Below are positions 1-8,428 of a stretch of 64,000 bases of DNA, piece after piece (positions within the stretch are counted from its first letter, which is position 1; the number at the start of each line of letters is the position of its first letter). Below the pieces are notes generated by a model, which had not been told where the DNA came from, did not search any database, and worked only from the letters and a program-made list of their open reading frames with translations. The position numbers and the translations under genes are program-made. Source of the DNA: Mycolicibacterium litorale (GTDB lineage: Bacteria > Actinomycetota > Actinomycetes > Mycobacteriales > Mycobacteriaceae); contig NZ_AP022586.1 in assembly GCF_010731695.1 (NCBI RefSeq), positions 124,001 to 188,000 on the forward strand. The letters are read 5' to 3'.

Positions 1-734
1 AGCAGCCGGCGCGCCTCGTCGTTGACCAGCGCCACCCCGTCGCGTCCGAGCACGATCAGCCCTTCGGACACCGAATGCAGGATGGCGTCGTGGTGTTCGT
101 ACATCACGCGCAGTTCGTCGGGCCGCAGGCCGTGGGTCTGGCGCAGCAGGCGGCGGCGGATCAGCCACAGGCCGACCGACGAAACCAGCACGGCGGCAAG
201 GGTCACCGCGGCGATCGTCGGAACCTGCGCGCGCCAGCGCTGCGCCAGCGTCTGCTGGGTGATGCCCGCCGAGACGAGCCCGACGATGCGCCCGGCCCCG
301 TCCCGTACCGGCGCCACCGCGCGGATCGACGGGCCGAGCGTTCCGGTGTAGACCTCGCTGAACGTCTCCCCGCGCAGCGCGGGTTCCGTCGTCCCGAGGT
401 AGCGGCCGCCGATCTGCTGCGGATCGGTGTGGGTGAAGCGGATGCCGTCAGGCGCCATGATCGTGATGAACGCGATGCCGGTCTGGGTGCGGACCGCCTC
501 GGTGACCGGTTGCAGAAGCTCTGTCGCCCTGCCGGATTCGATCGCTTCGACGGTCGAGGGCGAATCGGCGAGCGCGGTGGCGACGCCGACCACCTGCTGG
601 CGGGCCGCCTCGTCGCCGTCACGGCGGGCGTCGAGGAGCGCCAGCGCGCTGCCGGCGAGCACGATCACCGCGATCACCACGATCTGGAGTGCGATGGCCT
701 GCCCCGCCAACGATCGGGGCCAGGGACGCCTCAC
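1..734 (-). CDS. DcuS/CitA-type sensor histidine kinase, N-terminal part (cut by window edge)
   Basis: This is the first ~244 codons of a membrane sensor kinase; the histidine kinase core lies outside the window. A GTG start at 734 has GGAGG five bases upstream. After a short basic N-terminus comes a membrane segment (about residues 9-28), then a periplasmic PAS-like/Cache sensor region of about 150 residues (including TGIAFITIMAPDGIRFTHTD), a second membrane segment (about 180-200, ending in IRRRLLRQT) and the start of a cytoplasmic PAS domain (ILHSVSEGLIVLGRDG). This is the layout of the DcuS/CitA citrate/C4-dicarboxylate sensor family. It is divergent from dctA, so it probably senses C4-dicarboxylates and controls that transporter; this is inference from position. 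A response regulator would be expected further left. Confidence 0.82.
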   Translation of the reverse strand, partial: MRRPWPRSLAGQAIALQIVVIAVIVLAGSALALLDARRDGDEAARQQVVGVATALADSPSTVEAIESGRATELLQPVTEAVRTQTGIAFITIMAPDGIRFTHTDPQQIGGRYLGTTEPALRGETFSEVYTGTLGPSIRAVAPVRDGAGRIVGLVSAGITQQTLAQRWRAQVPTIAAVTLAAVLVSSVGLWLIRRRLLRQTHGLRPDELRVMYEHHDAILHSVSEGLIVLGRDGVALVNDEARRL

Positions 735-764
735 CCACACCTCCGTTGAACGAAATGAACTAAA

Positions 765-782
765 ACGTGACCTGGCTCACGT
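765..782. promoter_or_regulatory. CRP-like operator between the sensor kinase and dctA
   Basis: A perfect inverted repeat ACGTGA-N6-TCACGT lies about 50 bp before the dctA start. Its core matches the GTGA-N6-TCAC consensus bound by the mycobacterial cAMP receptor proteins (Rv3676/Crp family). dctA is cAMP-CRP controlled in enterobacteria, so the location is plausible. No binding is shown here. Confidence 0.5.
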
Positions 783-832
783 CCTCGCCGAACCTACTTG
801 CAGACCGCACCCGATGTCGACCTGGAGGATCC

Positions 833-2188
833 ATGAGCGTCACCCTCGAACCACCGCCCGAGGCGGCCACGCCGCGGCGCGACCGCACCCACTGGCTCTA
901 CATCGCCGTCATCGTGGCGGTAGTGGCCGGCGTCGCCGTCGGCATCCTGGCTCCCGCGGTCGGCAAGAGCGTCGGCGTGCTCGGCACGATGTTCGTCGAC
1001 CTGATCAAGATGATGATCGCCCCGGTCATCTTCTGCACGATCGTGCTGGGCATCGGATCGGTGCGCAAGGCCGCCACCGTCGGCAAGGTCGGCGGGCTGG
1101 CCTTCGCCTACTTCCTCGTGATGTCCACCTTCGCCCTGGCGATCGGTCTGGTGGTCGGCAACGTGCTGCACCCGGGCAGCGGTATGAACCTCTCGGAGAG
1201 CGCCGCGGGCAAGGGCGCCGAACTGGCCGAGAAGGCCCACGAATCGGGCGGTCTCATGGACTTCGTCCAGGGCATCATCCCCGACACCCTGTTCTCGGCA
1301 CTGACCGCGGGCAGCGTGCTGCAGGCTCTGTTCGTCGCGCTGCTGGTCGGTTTCGCCCTGCAGGCGATGGGTCGCTCCGGTGAGCCGATCCTGCGCGGCG
1401 TCGAGCATCTGCAGAAGCTGGTGTTCAAGATCCTCGTGATGATCCTGTGGCTGGCGCCGATCGGCGCGTTCGGGGCGATCGCCAACGTCGTCGGCCAAAC
1501 CGGTTGGGCCGCAGTCACTCAGCTGCTCACGCTGATGCTCGGCTTCTACGTCACCTGCGCGGTGTTCGTCTTCGGTGTGCTCGGCGTGCTGATGCGGGTG
1601 GTCGCCGGGGTCTCGATCTTCAAGCTGGTGCGCTACCTGGCGCGCGAATACCTGCTTATCGTGTCGACCTCGTCGTCGGAATCCGCGCTGCCGCGACTGA
1701 TCGCGAAGATGGAACACCTCGGCGTGGACCGCAGCACCGTCGGTGTCGTGGTGCCGACCGGCTACTCGTTCAACCTCGATGGCACCGCGATCTACCTGAC
1801 CATGGCGTCGCTGTTCATCGCGGGCGCACTGGGCGATCCGCTGTCGGTGAGCGAGCAGATCGGCCTGCTGGTGTTCATGATCGTCGCCTCGAAGGGCGCG
1901 GCCGGTGTCACCGGCGCCGGGCTGGCCACGCTGGCCGCGGGGCTGCAGAGCCACCGGCCCGACCTGCTCGACGGGGTGGGGTTGATCGTCGGCATCGACC
2001 GCTTCATGTCCGAAGCCCGTGCGGTGACGAACTTCTCGGGCAACGCGGTCGCCACCGTGCTGGTGGGGTCCTGGACGAAGACCATCGACAGGAACCGGAT
2101 GGATTCGGTGCTGCGCGGTGACGATCCGTTCGACGAACTCACCATGGTCGACGACCACACCCCGGAGCGTGTCCCCGCGCCGGCCTAA
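833..2188 (+). CDS. dctA: C4-dicarboxylate:cation symporter DctA
   Basis: This 451-residue membrane transporter of the DAACS (glutamate/C4-dicarboxylate symporter) family imports succinate, fumarate and malate with cations. It shows the hallmarks of the family: a serine-rich re-entrant loop (STSSSESALPRL, about residue 285), the NLDGTAIYLTMASLF signature in the following helix, and a second re-entrant loop with GAAGVTGAG. About eight hydrophobic helices are visible and the length is normal (~430-450). The ATG at 833 is preceded by GGAGGAT. An upstream in-frame start at 767 would add residues with no family match. It is divergent from a DcuS/CitA-type sensor kinase, with a CRP-like box between them. 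Confidence 0.93.
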   Translation: MSVTLEPPPEAATPRRDRTHWLYIAVIVAVVAGVAVGILAPAVGKSVGVLGTMFVDLIKMMIAPVIFCTIVLGIGSVRKAATVGKVGGLAFAYFLVMSTFALAIGLVVGNVLHPGSGMNLSESAAGKGAELAEKAHESGGLMDFVQGIIPDTLFSALTAGSVLQALFVALLVGFALQAMGRSGEPILRGVEHLQKLVFKILVMILWLAPIGAFGAIANVVGQTGWAAVTQLLTLMLGFYVTCAVFVFGVLGVLMRVVAGVSIFKLVRYLAREYLLIVSTSSSESALPRLIAKMEHLGVDRSTVGVVVPTGYSFNLDGTAIYLTMASLFIAGALGDPLSVSEQIGLLVFMIVASKGAAGVTGAGLATLAAGLQSHRPDLLDGVGLIVGIDRFMSEARAVTNFSGNAVATVLVGSWTKTIDRNRMDSVLRGDDPFDELTMVDDHTPERVPAPA

Positions 2189-2202
2189 CGCGCACCAGGA
2201 AC

Positions 2203-2232
2203 GACCCGACCGGTGTCCCTCCCGGTCGGGTC
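2203..2232 (+). terminator. Rho-independent-like terminator after dctA
   Basis: An 11-bp perfect stem (GACCCGACCGG with CCGGTCGGGTC) and an 8-nt loop sit 14 bases after the dctA stop. The tail is only weakly T-rich (TTCCT), which is usual for mycobacterial terminators. It may serve both dctA and the convergent small secreted gene. Confidence 0.65.
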
Positions 2233-2241
2233 TTCCTGGGT

Positions 2242-2562
2242 TCAGCTCGCGCAGTTGACGGTGACCGACACCGAGCGGCCGACCACGATCGGGTTGAACG
2301 CGTTGATGTTGTAGTCGTCGTCGATACCGAGCCGGTCGATCGGCGAGAACGAGGTGACGGTCCGCTGATTCCGGACGTTGGTGACCACGCATTCGCTCAA
2401 CGGGGCGGAGCCGACGCGGTCGATGTTGACCGTGAAGCCCTGCTGCTGCAGACGATTGATGGTGTCCTGGGCAGAATCGTCGGCTGACGCGAGGCCGGCC
2501 GGAGCCGCCATCACCCCGCATACCGCCGCGGTTGCCGCGGCAAGCGCCCATCCTGTGCGCAT
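2242..2562 (-). CDS. Small secreted mycobacterial protein of unknown function
   Basis: This 106-residue precursor has a clear Sec signal peptide: MRTGW, an alanine-rich hydrophobic core, and a likely cleavage after LASA before DDSAQD. The mature part is about 80 residues and contains the conserved pattern DTINRLQQQGFTVNIDRVGS followed by CVVTNVRNQ and a final VNCAS, so two cysteines could form one disulfide. Proteins of this type (small, secreted, one Cys pair, VTVNC end) are common across mycobacteria and have no assigned role. It is convergent with dctA. Confidence 0.75.
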   Translation of the reverse strand: MRTGWALAAATAAVCGVMAAPAGLASADDSAQDTINRLQQQGFTVNIDRVGSAPLSECVVTNVRNQRTVTSFSPIDRLGIDDDYNINAFNPIVVGRSVSVTVNCAS

Positions 2563-2700
2563 CTGCTGATCTCCGATCTCCGTTGTCGATGTCCTCTACA
2601 TGAATCGCTCGCGGGCCGGGAAAGCTTCCCGTTCGCGACGATCCTGCCCTGATAACGGGACCAGGGCCCGGACGGTTCGACGCGGATCGAAGAAACTTTT

Positions 2701-3903
2701 TCAGCGGTCGGCGCGCTGATAGGCGGTGACCACCGCCGCACCGCCGAGTCCGATGTTGTGTTGCAGCGCTGCGGTGACGTTGTCGACCTGACGGGCGTCG
2801 GCGGTGCCGCGCAGCTGCCACGTGAGCTCGGCGCACTGAGCCAGGCCGGTCGCGCCGAGCGGATGGCCCTTGGAGATCAGGCCGCCCGAGGGGTTGACCA
2901 CCCACCGGCCGCCGTAGGTGGTGTCGTCGTTGTCGATCAGCTTCGGCGCCTCGCCCTCCCCGCACAGGCCAAGGGCCTCGTAGAGCAGCAGCTCGTTGGC
3001 GGAGAAGCAGTCGTGCAGTTCGATGACCTGGAAGTCGGCGGGGCCGAGCCCGGCCTGCTCGTAGACCTGTTGGGCGGCTTTGACGTTCATGTCGTAGCCG
3101 ATCAGGTTCTTGGCGGAGCCGTCGAACGTGCTGCCGAAGTCGGTGGTCATCGCCTGGCCGACGATCTCGACCGCGCGATCGGCGAGCCCGTGTTCGTCGA
3201 CGAACGCCTCGCTGGCGAGGATCGCGGCGCCCGAACCGTCCGAGGTGGGCGAGCACTGCAGTTTGGTCAGCGGGTCGGAGATCATCCGGGCGCCCAGGAT
3301 GTCGTCGAGCGTGTACTCGTCCTGAAACTGGGCGTACGGGTTGTTGACCGAGTGTTTGTGGTTCTTGTAGCCGATCTTCGCGAAGTGCTCGGCCGTCGAG
3401 CCGTGCTGGCGCATGTGCTCGCGTCCCGCCGCGCCGAACATCCACGGCGCCACCGGCATTGCGAACTCGTCGATCTCTGCCATGGCCTTGACGTGGCGGC
3501 CCATCGGCGATTCGCGGTCGCTCGCCCCGCCGCCGAGTGAACCGGGCTGCATCTTCTCGAAGCCCAGCGCGATCGTGCAGTCGGCCAGCCCGCCGCGGAT
3601 CGTCTGCGCGGCCAGGTACAGCGCCGTCGAGCCGGTGGAGCAGTTGTTGTTGACGTTGACCACCGGGATGCCGGTCATGCCGAGTTCGTAGAGCGCACGC
3701 TGTCCGGACGTGGAGTCCCCCGAGCAGTAGCCGACGAAGCCCTGTTGCACCTGCCGGTACTCGATGCCCGCGTCGGTGAGCGCCTTGGTGCCCGACTCCT
3801 TGGCCATCTGCGGGTAGTCCCACCCTTCGCGGCGGCCCGGCTTCTCGAACTTCGTCATCCCGACGCCGACGACGAATACGCGCTGACCCCTGGCTGTGCT
3901 CAT
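2701..3903 (-). CDS. ltp1: Thiolase-like lipid-transfer protein (Ltp1/SCP-x type)
   Basis: This 400-residue protein belongs to the non-decarboxylating thiolase/SCP-x lipid-transfer family and looks orthologous to M. tuberculosis Rv2790c. Visible thiolase elements are the nucleophilic cysteine in [30 protein letters not shown], and the histidine in [14 protein letters not shown] near the C-terminus. The start ATG is at 3903 with a GGGAACG ribosome-binding site. The longer upstream frame runs through the divergent gene and is not credible. The family acts on acyl-CoA or sterol side-chain thioesters. The KstR-like box in the shared promoter region suggests a role in sterol or lipid catabolism, but the exact substrate cannot be read from the sequence. 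Confidence 0.9.
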   Translation of the reverse strand: MSTARGQRVFVVGVGMTKFEKPGRREGWDYPQMAKESGTKALTDAGIEYRQVQQGFVGYCSGDSTSGQRALYELGMTGIPVVNVNNNCSTGSTALYLAAQTIRGGLADCTIALGFEKMQPGSLGGGASDRESPMGRHVKAMAEIDEFAMPVAPWMFGAAGREHMRQHGSTAEHFAKIGYKNHKHSVNNPYAQFQDEYTLDDILGARMISDPLTKLQCSPTSDGSGAAILASEAFVDEHGLADRAVEIVGQAMTTDFGSTFDGSAKNLIGYDMNVKAAQQVYEQAGLGPADFQVIELHDCFSANELLLYEALGLCGEGEAPKLIDNDDTTYGGRWVVNPSGGLISKGHPLGATGLAQCAELTWQLRGTADARQVDNVTAALQHNIGLGGAAVVTAYQRADR

Positions 3904-3945
3904 GGCGTTCCCTTCGCTTACCGCAGGAAGTGGTGTAGACCACAA

Positions 3946-3959
3946 TAGAACGCGTTCTA
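3946..3959. promoter_or_regulatory. KstR-like operator between ltp1 and the divergent reductase
   Basis: The perfect 14-bp palindrome TAGAACGCGTTCTA fits the KstR consensus TNNAACNNGTTNNA at every specified position. KstR is the TetR-type repressor of mycobacterial cholesterol catabolism. The site is 43 bp from the ltp1 start and 26 bp from the divergent start, so it could repress both genes. Confidence 0.65.
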
Positions 3960-3984
3960 GTTCGGGGGTCAAGAGGAGGTCTGC

Positions 3985-5061
3985 ATGGCGGTACGGGTGG
4001 TGCAGTGGGCGACCGGCGGTGTCGGCGTCGCCGCGATCAACGGGGTGCTCGAACATCCCGACCTCGAACTCGTCGGCTGTTGGGTGCATTCGGAAGCCAA
4101 GGCCGGCAAGGACGTCGGCGAGCTGATCGGCGCCGAACCCATCGGGGTGACCGCCACCAACAGCGTCGAGGAGATCCTGGCACTGGACGCCGACGCGGTG
4201 ATCTACTCGCCGCTGCTGCCCGACCCGAAGGAGGTCACCGCACTGCTGCGGTCCGGCAAGAACGTCGTCACCCCCGTCGGGTGGTTCTACCCCGGTGAGA
4301 AGGAGGCCGCACCGCTGCGGGCCGCCGCGCTCGAAGGCAACGTGACGCTGCACGGCACCGGGATCGCGCCCGGCGGCATCAGCGAGAAGTTCCCGCTGGT
4401 GTTGTCGATCATGTCGACGGGTGTGACCTTCGTGCGCGCCGAGGAGTTCTCGGATCTGCGCACCTACGACGCCCCCGACGTGGTGCGCTACGTGATGGGT
4501 TTCGGTGACACCCCCGAGAAGGCGCTGTCCGGGCCGATGCAGAAACTGCTCGACGGCGGCTTCATCCAGTCGGTGAAGATGGTCGTCGACAAGATGGGCT
4601 TCCGGGCCGATCCGACCGTGCGGTCCTCCCAGGAGATCGCGGTCGCGACCGCGCCGATCGACTCACCGATCGGCGCCATCGAACCGGGACAGGTCGCGGG
4701 ACGGCGGTTCCACTGGGAGGCCACCGTCGACGGCGAGGTCGTGGTCCGTGTCACCGTGAACTGGCTGATGGGCGAGGAGCACCTGGACCCGGCCTGGACC
4801 TTCGGCGAGGCGGGGGAGCGCTACGAGATGGAGGTCCGCGGCAACCCCGATTTCACGGTGACGGTCAAGGGATTTCAGCCCGATAGCGTCGAGTCGGGGC
4901 TGGAGAGCAACAACGGGATCGTCGCGACCGCCGCGCACTGCGTCAACTCGATTCCCGCCGTGTGCGCCGCGCCGCCCGGCATCGCGACCTACCTCGACCT
5001 GCCGCTGATCAGCGGGCGGGCGGCTCCGCGACTGGGATCCGCTTCCGGGCCCGCTTCCTGA
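3985..5061 (+). CDS. Dihydrodipicolinate reductase-like NAD(P)-binding protein (Rv0926c type)
   Basis: This 358-residue protein has an N-terminal Rossmann fold ([17 protein letters not shown]) of the DapB / 2,4-diaminopentanoate dehydrogenase-like superfamily. It closely resembles M. tuberculosis Rv0926c along its length, including [20 protein letters not shown] and [24 protein letters not shown] precedes the ATG. The reaction is not established, and it is not expected to be the lysine-pathway DapB. The divergent arrangement with ltp1 around a KstR-like palindrome suggests steroid or lipid degradation. Its last 53 bases overlap the end of the convergent MOSC gene. Confidence 0.82.
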   Translation: MAVRVVQWATGGVGVAAINGVLEHPDLELVGCWVHSEAKAGKDVGELIGAEPIGVTATNSVEEILALDADAVIYSPLLPDPKEVTALLRSGKNVVTPVGWFYPGEKEAAPLRAAALEGNVTLHGTGIAPGGISEKFPLVLSIMSTGVTFVRAEEFSDLRTYDAPDVVRYVMGFGDTPEKALSGPMQKLLDGGFIQSVKMVVDKMGFRADPTVRSSQEIAVATAPIDSPIGAIEPGQVAGRRFHWEATVDGEVVVRVTVNWLMGEEHLDPAWTFGEAGERYEMEVRGNPDFTVTVKGFQPDSVESGLESNNGIVATAAHCVNSIPAVCAAPPGIATYLDLPLISGRAAPRLGSASGPAS

Positions 5062-5686
5062 TGTCCTCGGGCAGCGCGTCGACGTCGAGCAGTCGCGGCA
5101 GCAGCTCGGCGTCGCCGCTGATCGCGCGGAACACCAGCCCGACCGTGATGTCGCTGTCCGGGCGGTCGATCACCTCGATCGCGTCGCCCGCCCGGACCGT
5201 GCCCGGATGGATCACCCGCAGATAGGCACCCGGGACGGCAGCGCGGGTGAATGTGCCCATCCAGCCCCGGATCCCCAGAAACGACGCGAAGGTCCGGCAG
5301 GGCGTGCGCGGCGAGGTGACCTCGAGCAGCAGACCGTCGGTGCCGACCCGCCAGCGCTCACCGACCACGGCGCCGGTCACGTCGATCCCGGAGGTGGTGA
5401 GGTTCTCGCCGAAGTTGCCGTTGGCCAGCGGGCGGTCCAGCGTGGTCTGCCAGCGGTCGAGGTCCTCACGGGCATAGGCGTACACCGCCTGATCGTCACC
5501 GCCGTGCAGACGCTGATTGCCGATCACGTCGTCGGCGAGGCCGCTGCCCACACCGCCGCGCATCGGCCCGGGCGCGCGCACCGCAACCGCCTCGTCCGTC
5601 GGCACCTTGTCGATGCCGGTGACCGTGGTCGTCTTGGCGGGATTCGGCATCGGCCGGGCCAGGTTGACGCTGAGCACGCGAGACAT
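5009..5686 (-). CDS. MOSC-domain protein (YiiM-like)
   Basis: This 225-residue protein has a MOSC domain over most of its length, with GGDDQAVYAYAREDLDRW, FGENLTTSGIDVTGAVVGE and the conserved cysteine in SPRTPCRTFASFLG. MOSC proteins bind molybdenum cofactor or handle related sulfur chemistry; YiiM-type members reduce N-hydroxylated substrates. The ATG at 5686 starts the conserved MSRVLSVNLA; a longer frame adds unrelated sequence. The C-terminus overlaps the convergent reductase gene by 53 bp, an unusually long coding overlap. Confidence 0.85.
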   Translation of the reverse strand: MSRVLSVNLARPMPNPAKTTTVTGIDKVPTDEAVAVRAPGPMRGGVGSGLADDVIGNQRLHGGDDQAVYAYAREDLDRWQTTLDRPLANGNFGENLTTSGIDVTGAVVGERWRVGTDGLLLEVTSPRTPCRTFASFLGIRGWMGTFTRAAVPGAYLRVIHPGTVRAGDAIEVIDRPDSDITVGLVFRAISGDAELLPRLLDVDALPEDIRKRARKRIPVAEPPAR

Positions 5687-5742
5687 CAGTACAGGGTAGG
5701 GCAGCCGTGCGTTCCCACCGGATGACGACGAGAGGACGACCA

Positions 5743-6864
5743 GTGCAGAGATCGGTGACGCTTGCCCTGTGCGCGACGATGCTGGCCGCATCGGCGGTCA
5801 CCGGATGCGCGACGGCACATCCGTCCCCGCCCGGTCTGCACTACCTGGGGCAGCGACAGATCCCCGGCGGCGCGACGCTGGACGGCACGGTGATCGGCGG
5901 GCTCTCCGGCATCAGCTACGACGCGCAGCGCGACATGTACTTCGTGGTCAGTGACGACCGGTCGGCGAAGAATCCGGCGCGGTTCTACGAAGCCCGAATC
6001 CGGTTGGGTGACAACGGGATCAACGCCATCGACGTCGTCGCCACCCGTCCGTGGCTGGAGGCGGACGGGCGTCCGTTCCCGCCGCTCGACACCGCGGTCC
6101 GCCCACCCGTGGTGCCGCCGGATCCCGAGGGCATCGCGCTGGACCCCGACCGTCGACGGCTGTACTGGTCGAGCGAGGGGGAACGGCTCACCGACGGCCC
6201 GTCCGGGCCGGTGCTGCTGGACCCGTTCATCCGGATCGCCGATTTCGAGGGGCGATACCTCGGGGAGTTCACGCTGCCGCCCGCGCTGCAGATGTCCGCA
6301 GCCGACACCGGGCCACGGCGCAACGACGTGCTGGAGGGCCTCACCGTCACGCCGGGCGGACGGTGGGTGTGGGCGGCCATGGAGGGGCCGCTGCTGCAGG
6401 ACGGCCCGCCGCCGTCAGACACCGCAGGCGCCCTCACCCGGATCACCCGCTTCGACCCCGACACCGAGACGGCCGACGCGCAGTTCGCGTATCCGCTGGA
6501 CGCGGTGTCGGCTGGCCCGGGCGGCGACAACGGGGTGTCCGATCTGGTGGCGCTGGACGATTCGACGTTCCTGGTGGTCGAGCGGGGATACGCCGGACGC
6601 AACAGCGTGCGGGTCTACCGCGCCGAGGTGGCCGACGCCGACGACGTGCTGGCCGTCCCCGCACTCGGGGGCCGCCAGGTGCGCCCGATGACCAAGACCC
6701 TGCTGGCCGACCTGGCCACCACCCCGGGTGTGACCCCGCTCGACAACGTCGAGGGCATCACGCTCGGGCCCACGCTGCCGGACGGACGTCGCACCGTCGT
6801 GCTGATCAGCGACGACAACTTCTCGCCGACGCAGATCACCCAGGTGCTGGCCTTCGCGATGTGA
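5743..6864 (+). CDS. Esterase-like activity of phytase family lipoprotein
   Basis: This exported protein of about 373 residues matches the phytase-like/esterase-like beta-propeller family (PF13449 type). The N-terminus is a lipoprotein signal: VQRSVTLALCATMLAASAV followed by the lipobox VTGC. The body contains the family pattern GLSGISYDAQRDMYFVVSDD, the acidic cluster DPEGIALDPDRRRLYWSSEG, EGLTVTPGGRWVWAAMEG, and near the end LDNVEGITLGPTLPDG. Its catalytic activity is unproven. The GTG at 5743 has AGAGGA six bases before it; an ATG at 5722 is an alternative start. Confidence 0.82.
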   Translation: MQRSVTLALCATMLAASAVTGCATAHPSPPGLHYLGQRQIPGGATLDGTVIGGLSGISYDAQRDMYFVVSDDRSAKNPARFYEARIRLGDNGINAIDVVATRPWLEADGRPFPPLDTAVRPPVVPPDPEGIALDPDRRRLYWSSEGERLTDGPSGPVLLDPFIRIADFEGRYLGEFTLPPALQMSAADTGPRRNDVLEGLTVTPGGRWVWAAMEGPLLQDGPPPSDTAGALTRITRFDPDTETADAQFAYPLDAVSAGPGGDNGVSDLVALDDSTFLVVERGYAGRNSVRVYRAEVADADDVLAVPALGGRQVRPMTKTLLADLATTPGVTPLDNVEGITLGPTLPDGRRTVVLISDDNFSPTQITQVLAFAM

Positions 6865-6973
6865 AATACCAGGCCGTCCAAACCAGCGCCAGGAGCGCGA
6901 AACTCGCGTGGCAGCTCCGCGACGCCGCGGTAACCTGAGACGTCTTGAGTGGACACCGGCAGAGGTGACGAGC

Positions 6974-8383
6974 ATGGTCGACGAATCCGCGCACGCGTGT
7001 GACATCGACGAGCTGCGCGAGCTGTTCCTCTTCGAAGGCCTCACCGCGGACCAGCTCCAAAGACTGTGCGGCAACGGGACGGTGACGACCCTGCCTGCCG
7101 GGCTCCTGTGCCGCCAGGGCGACCCCGCGACGCACTTCTACGTCCTGCTCGACGGTGAGATCCTGCTGTCGAAATACACCGGCAACCGCGACATCGAGAT
7201 GTGGACGACCTCGCAGCGGGGCGCGTACTGCGGCGCGTGGTCGGCGTTCCTCCCGGACGACGACGTGCGCTACGAGAACAACGCCAGCCTCACCCGCCCG
7301 TCACGGCTGCTGGTGCTCGACGCCATCACACTGGGCGACTTCCTGCGCACCGAGTTCCCGATGGCCACCCACCTGCTGGTCGGACACACACAGGGACGCC
7401 TGCACGCCGGCCGCATCCTCGGCCCCCACGAGCGGCTGGTGCAGCTGGGACAACTCACCGCCGGGCTCACCCACGAACTCAACAACCCCGCAGCGGCCGC
7501 CGTCCGCGCCGCTTCGGCACTGCGATCCCGGATCACCGAAACACGTCACCGCCGCGCCGAGGTGGGCACCGACACCACCCTGCTCGAGCTGCACGACCGG
7601 GTGGCCGAGATCGCCGCCAAACCGACCGATCTGACCACGGCGCAGAAGTCCCACCTCGAAGAGGCGCTCGGGGAGTGGCTCGACGCCCACGGGGTCAGCG
7701 ATGCGTGGGATCACGCCGCCACCTTCGCCGAGGCCGGCATCGACATCGACTGGATGGAGCGGATCTCGGCCTCCGGATGCGGCGACACCCCGGCCGCGCT
7801 GAGCGCCGCGGTGCGCTCGCTGAGCAGCACCGTGGAGACCGAACTGCTGCTCACCGAGATCGGGGATGCGACGAAGCGGATCTCCGTGCTGGTCGACCAG
7901 GTCAAGCAGTACTCACAACTGGACCGGGCCCCGTTCGACGTCGCCGACATCCACGAACTGCTCGACAGCACGCTGGCGATGCTGTCGCACCGCCTCGGAC
8001 CCGGTGTCACGGTCGTGCGCGACTTCGACCACGGTCTGCCCGCGGTGCCGTGCTACGCGGCGGAGCTGAACCAGGTCTGGACCAACCTCATCAACAACGC
8101 GCTCGACGCCATGCCGTCGGGAGTGCTCACGCTGCGCACCCGCCGGGAACGGGACACGGTGCGCGTCGAGGTGTGCGACACCGGGACCGGCATCCCCGAC
8201 GACGTGCTGCCGCGGGTGTTCGACCCGTTCTTCACCACCAAACCGTTCGGTGAGGGTGCGGGACTCGGCCTGGACATCGCGGTGCGCATCGTCGACCGGC
8301 ACGGCGGCAGCCTGTGGGCCGAGTCCGCCCCCGGCGACACCCGGTTCGTCACCACCCTGCCGCTGACCGCAGAACCCGGGTGA
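6974..8383 (+). CDS. Histidine kinase with N-terminal cyclic-nucleotide-binding-like domain
   Basis: This 469-residue soluble kinase starts with a cNMP-binding-type beta-barrel (about residues 15-140). The H-box LTAGLTHELNNPAAA (His167) follows, then an unusually long stretch to the ATP-binding domain: N-box NQVWTNLINNALDAM (Asn366), VCDTGTGIP and GEGAGLGLDIA. About 200 residues separate His167 from the N-box, roughly twice the common spacing. The phosphate-binding cassette of the cNMP domain is not canonical, so nucleotide binding is doubtful. No response regulator is adjacent, which makes it an orphan kinase. The ATG at 6974 was chosen because the sequence before it lacks similarity; GTG 6965 is possible. 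Confidence 0.85.
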   Translation: MVDESAHACDIDELRELFLFEGLTADQLQRLCGNGTVTTLPAGLLCRQGDPATHFYVLLDGEILLSKYTGNRDIEMWTTSQRGAYCGAWSAFLPDDDVRYENNASLTRPSRLLVLDAITLGDFLRTEFPMATHLLVGHTQGRLHAGRILGPHERLVQLGQLTAGLTHELNNPAAAAVRAASALRSRITETRHRRAEVGTDTTLLELHDRVAEIAAKPTDLTTAQKSHLEEALGEWLDAHGVSDAWDHAATFAEAGIDIDWMERISASGCGDTPAALSAAVRSLSSTVETELLLTEIGDATKRISVLVDQVKQYSQLDRAPFDVADIHELLDSTLAMLSHRLGPGVTVVRDFDHGLPAVPCYAAELNQVWTNLINNALDAMPSGVLTLRTRRERDTVRVEVCDTGTGIPDDVLPRVFDPFFTTKPFGEGAGLGLDIAVRIVDRHGGSLWAESAPGDTRFVTTLPLTAEPG

Positions 8384-8428
8384 ACCTCGGCCACGCCCGC
8401 GGTGACGGGGCCTGGCACACTGCGGGCT

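Noticed and set aside
794..3943. Very long minus-strand open frame (over 1000 codons) across dctA and ltp1
   Set aside because: It is antisense to dctA and out of frame with ltp1, both of which have clear family motifs. The translation is arginine- and histidine-rich without any domain, as expected in high-GC DNA.
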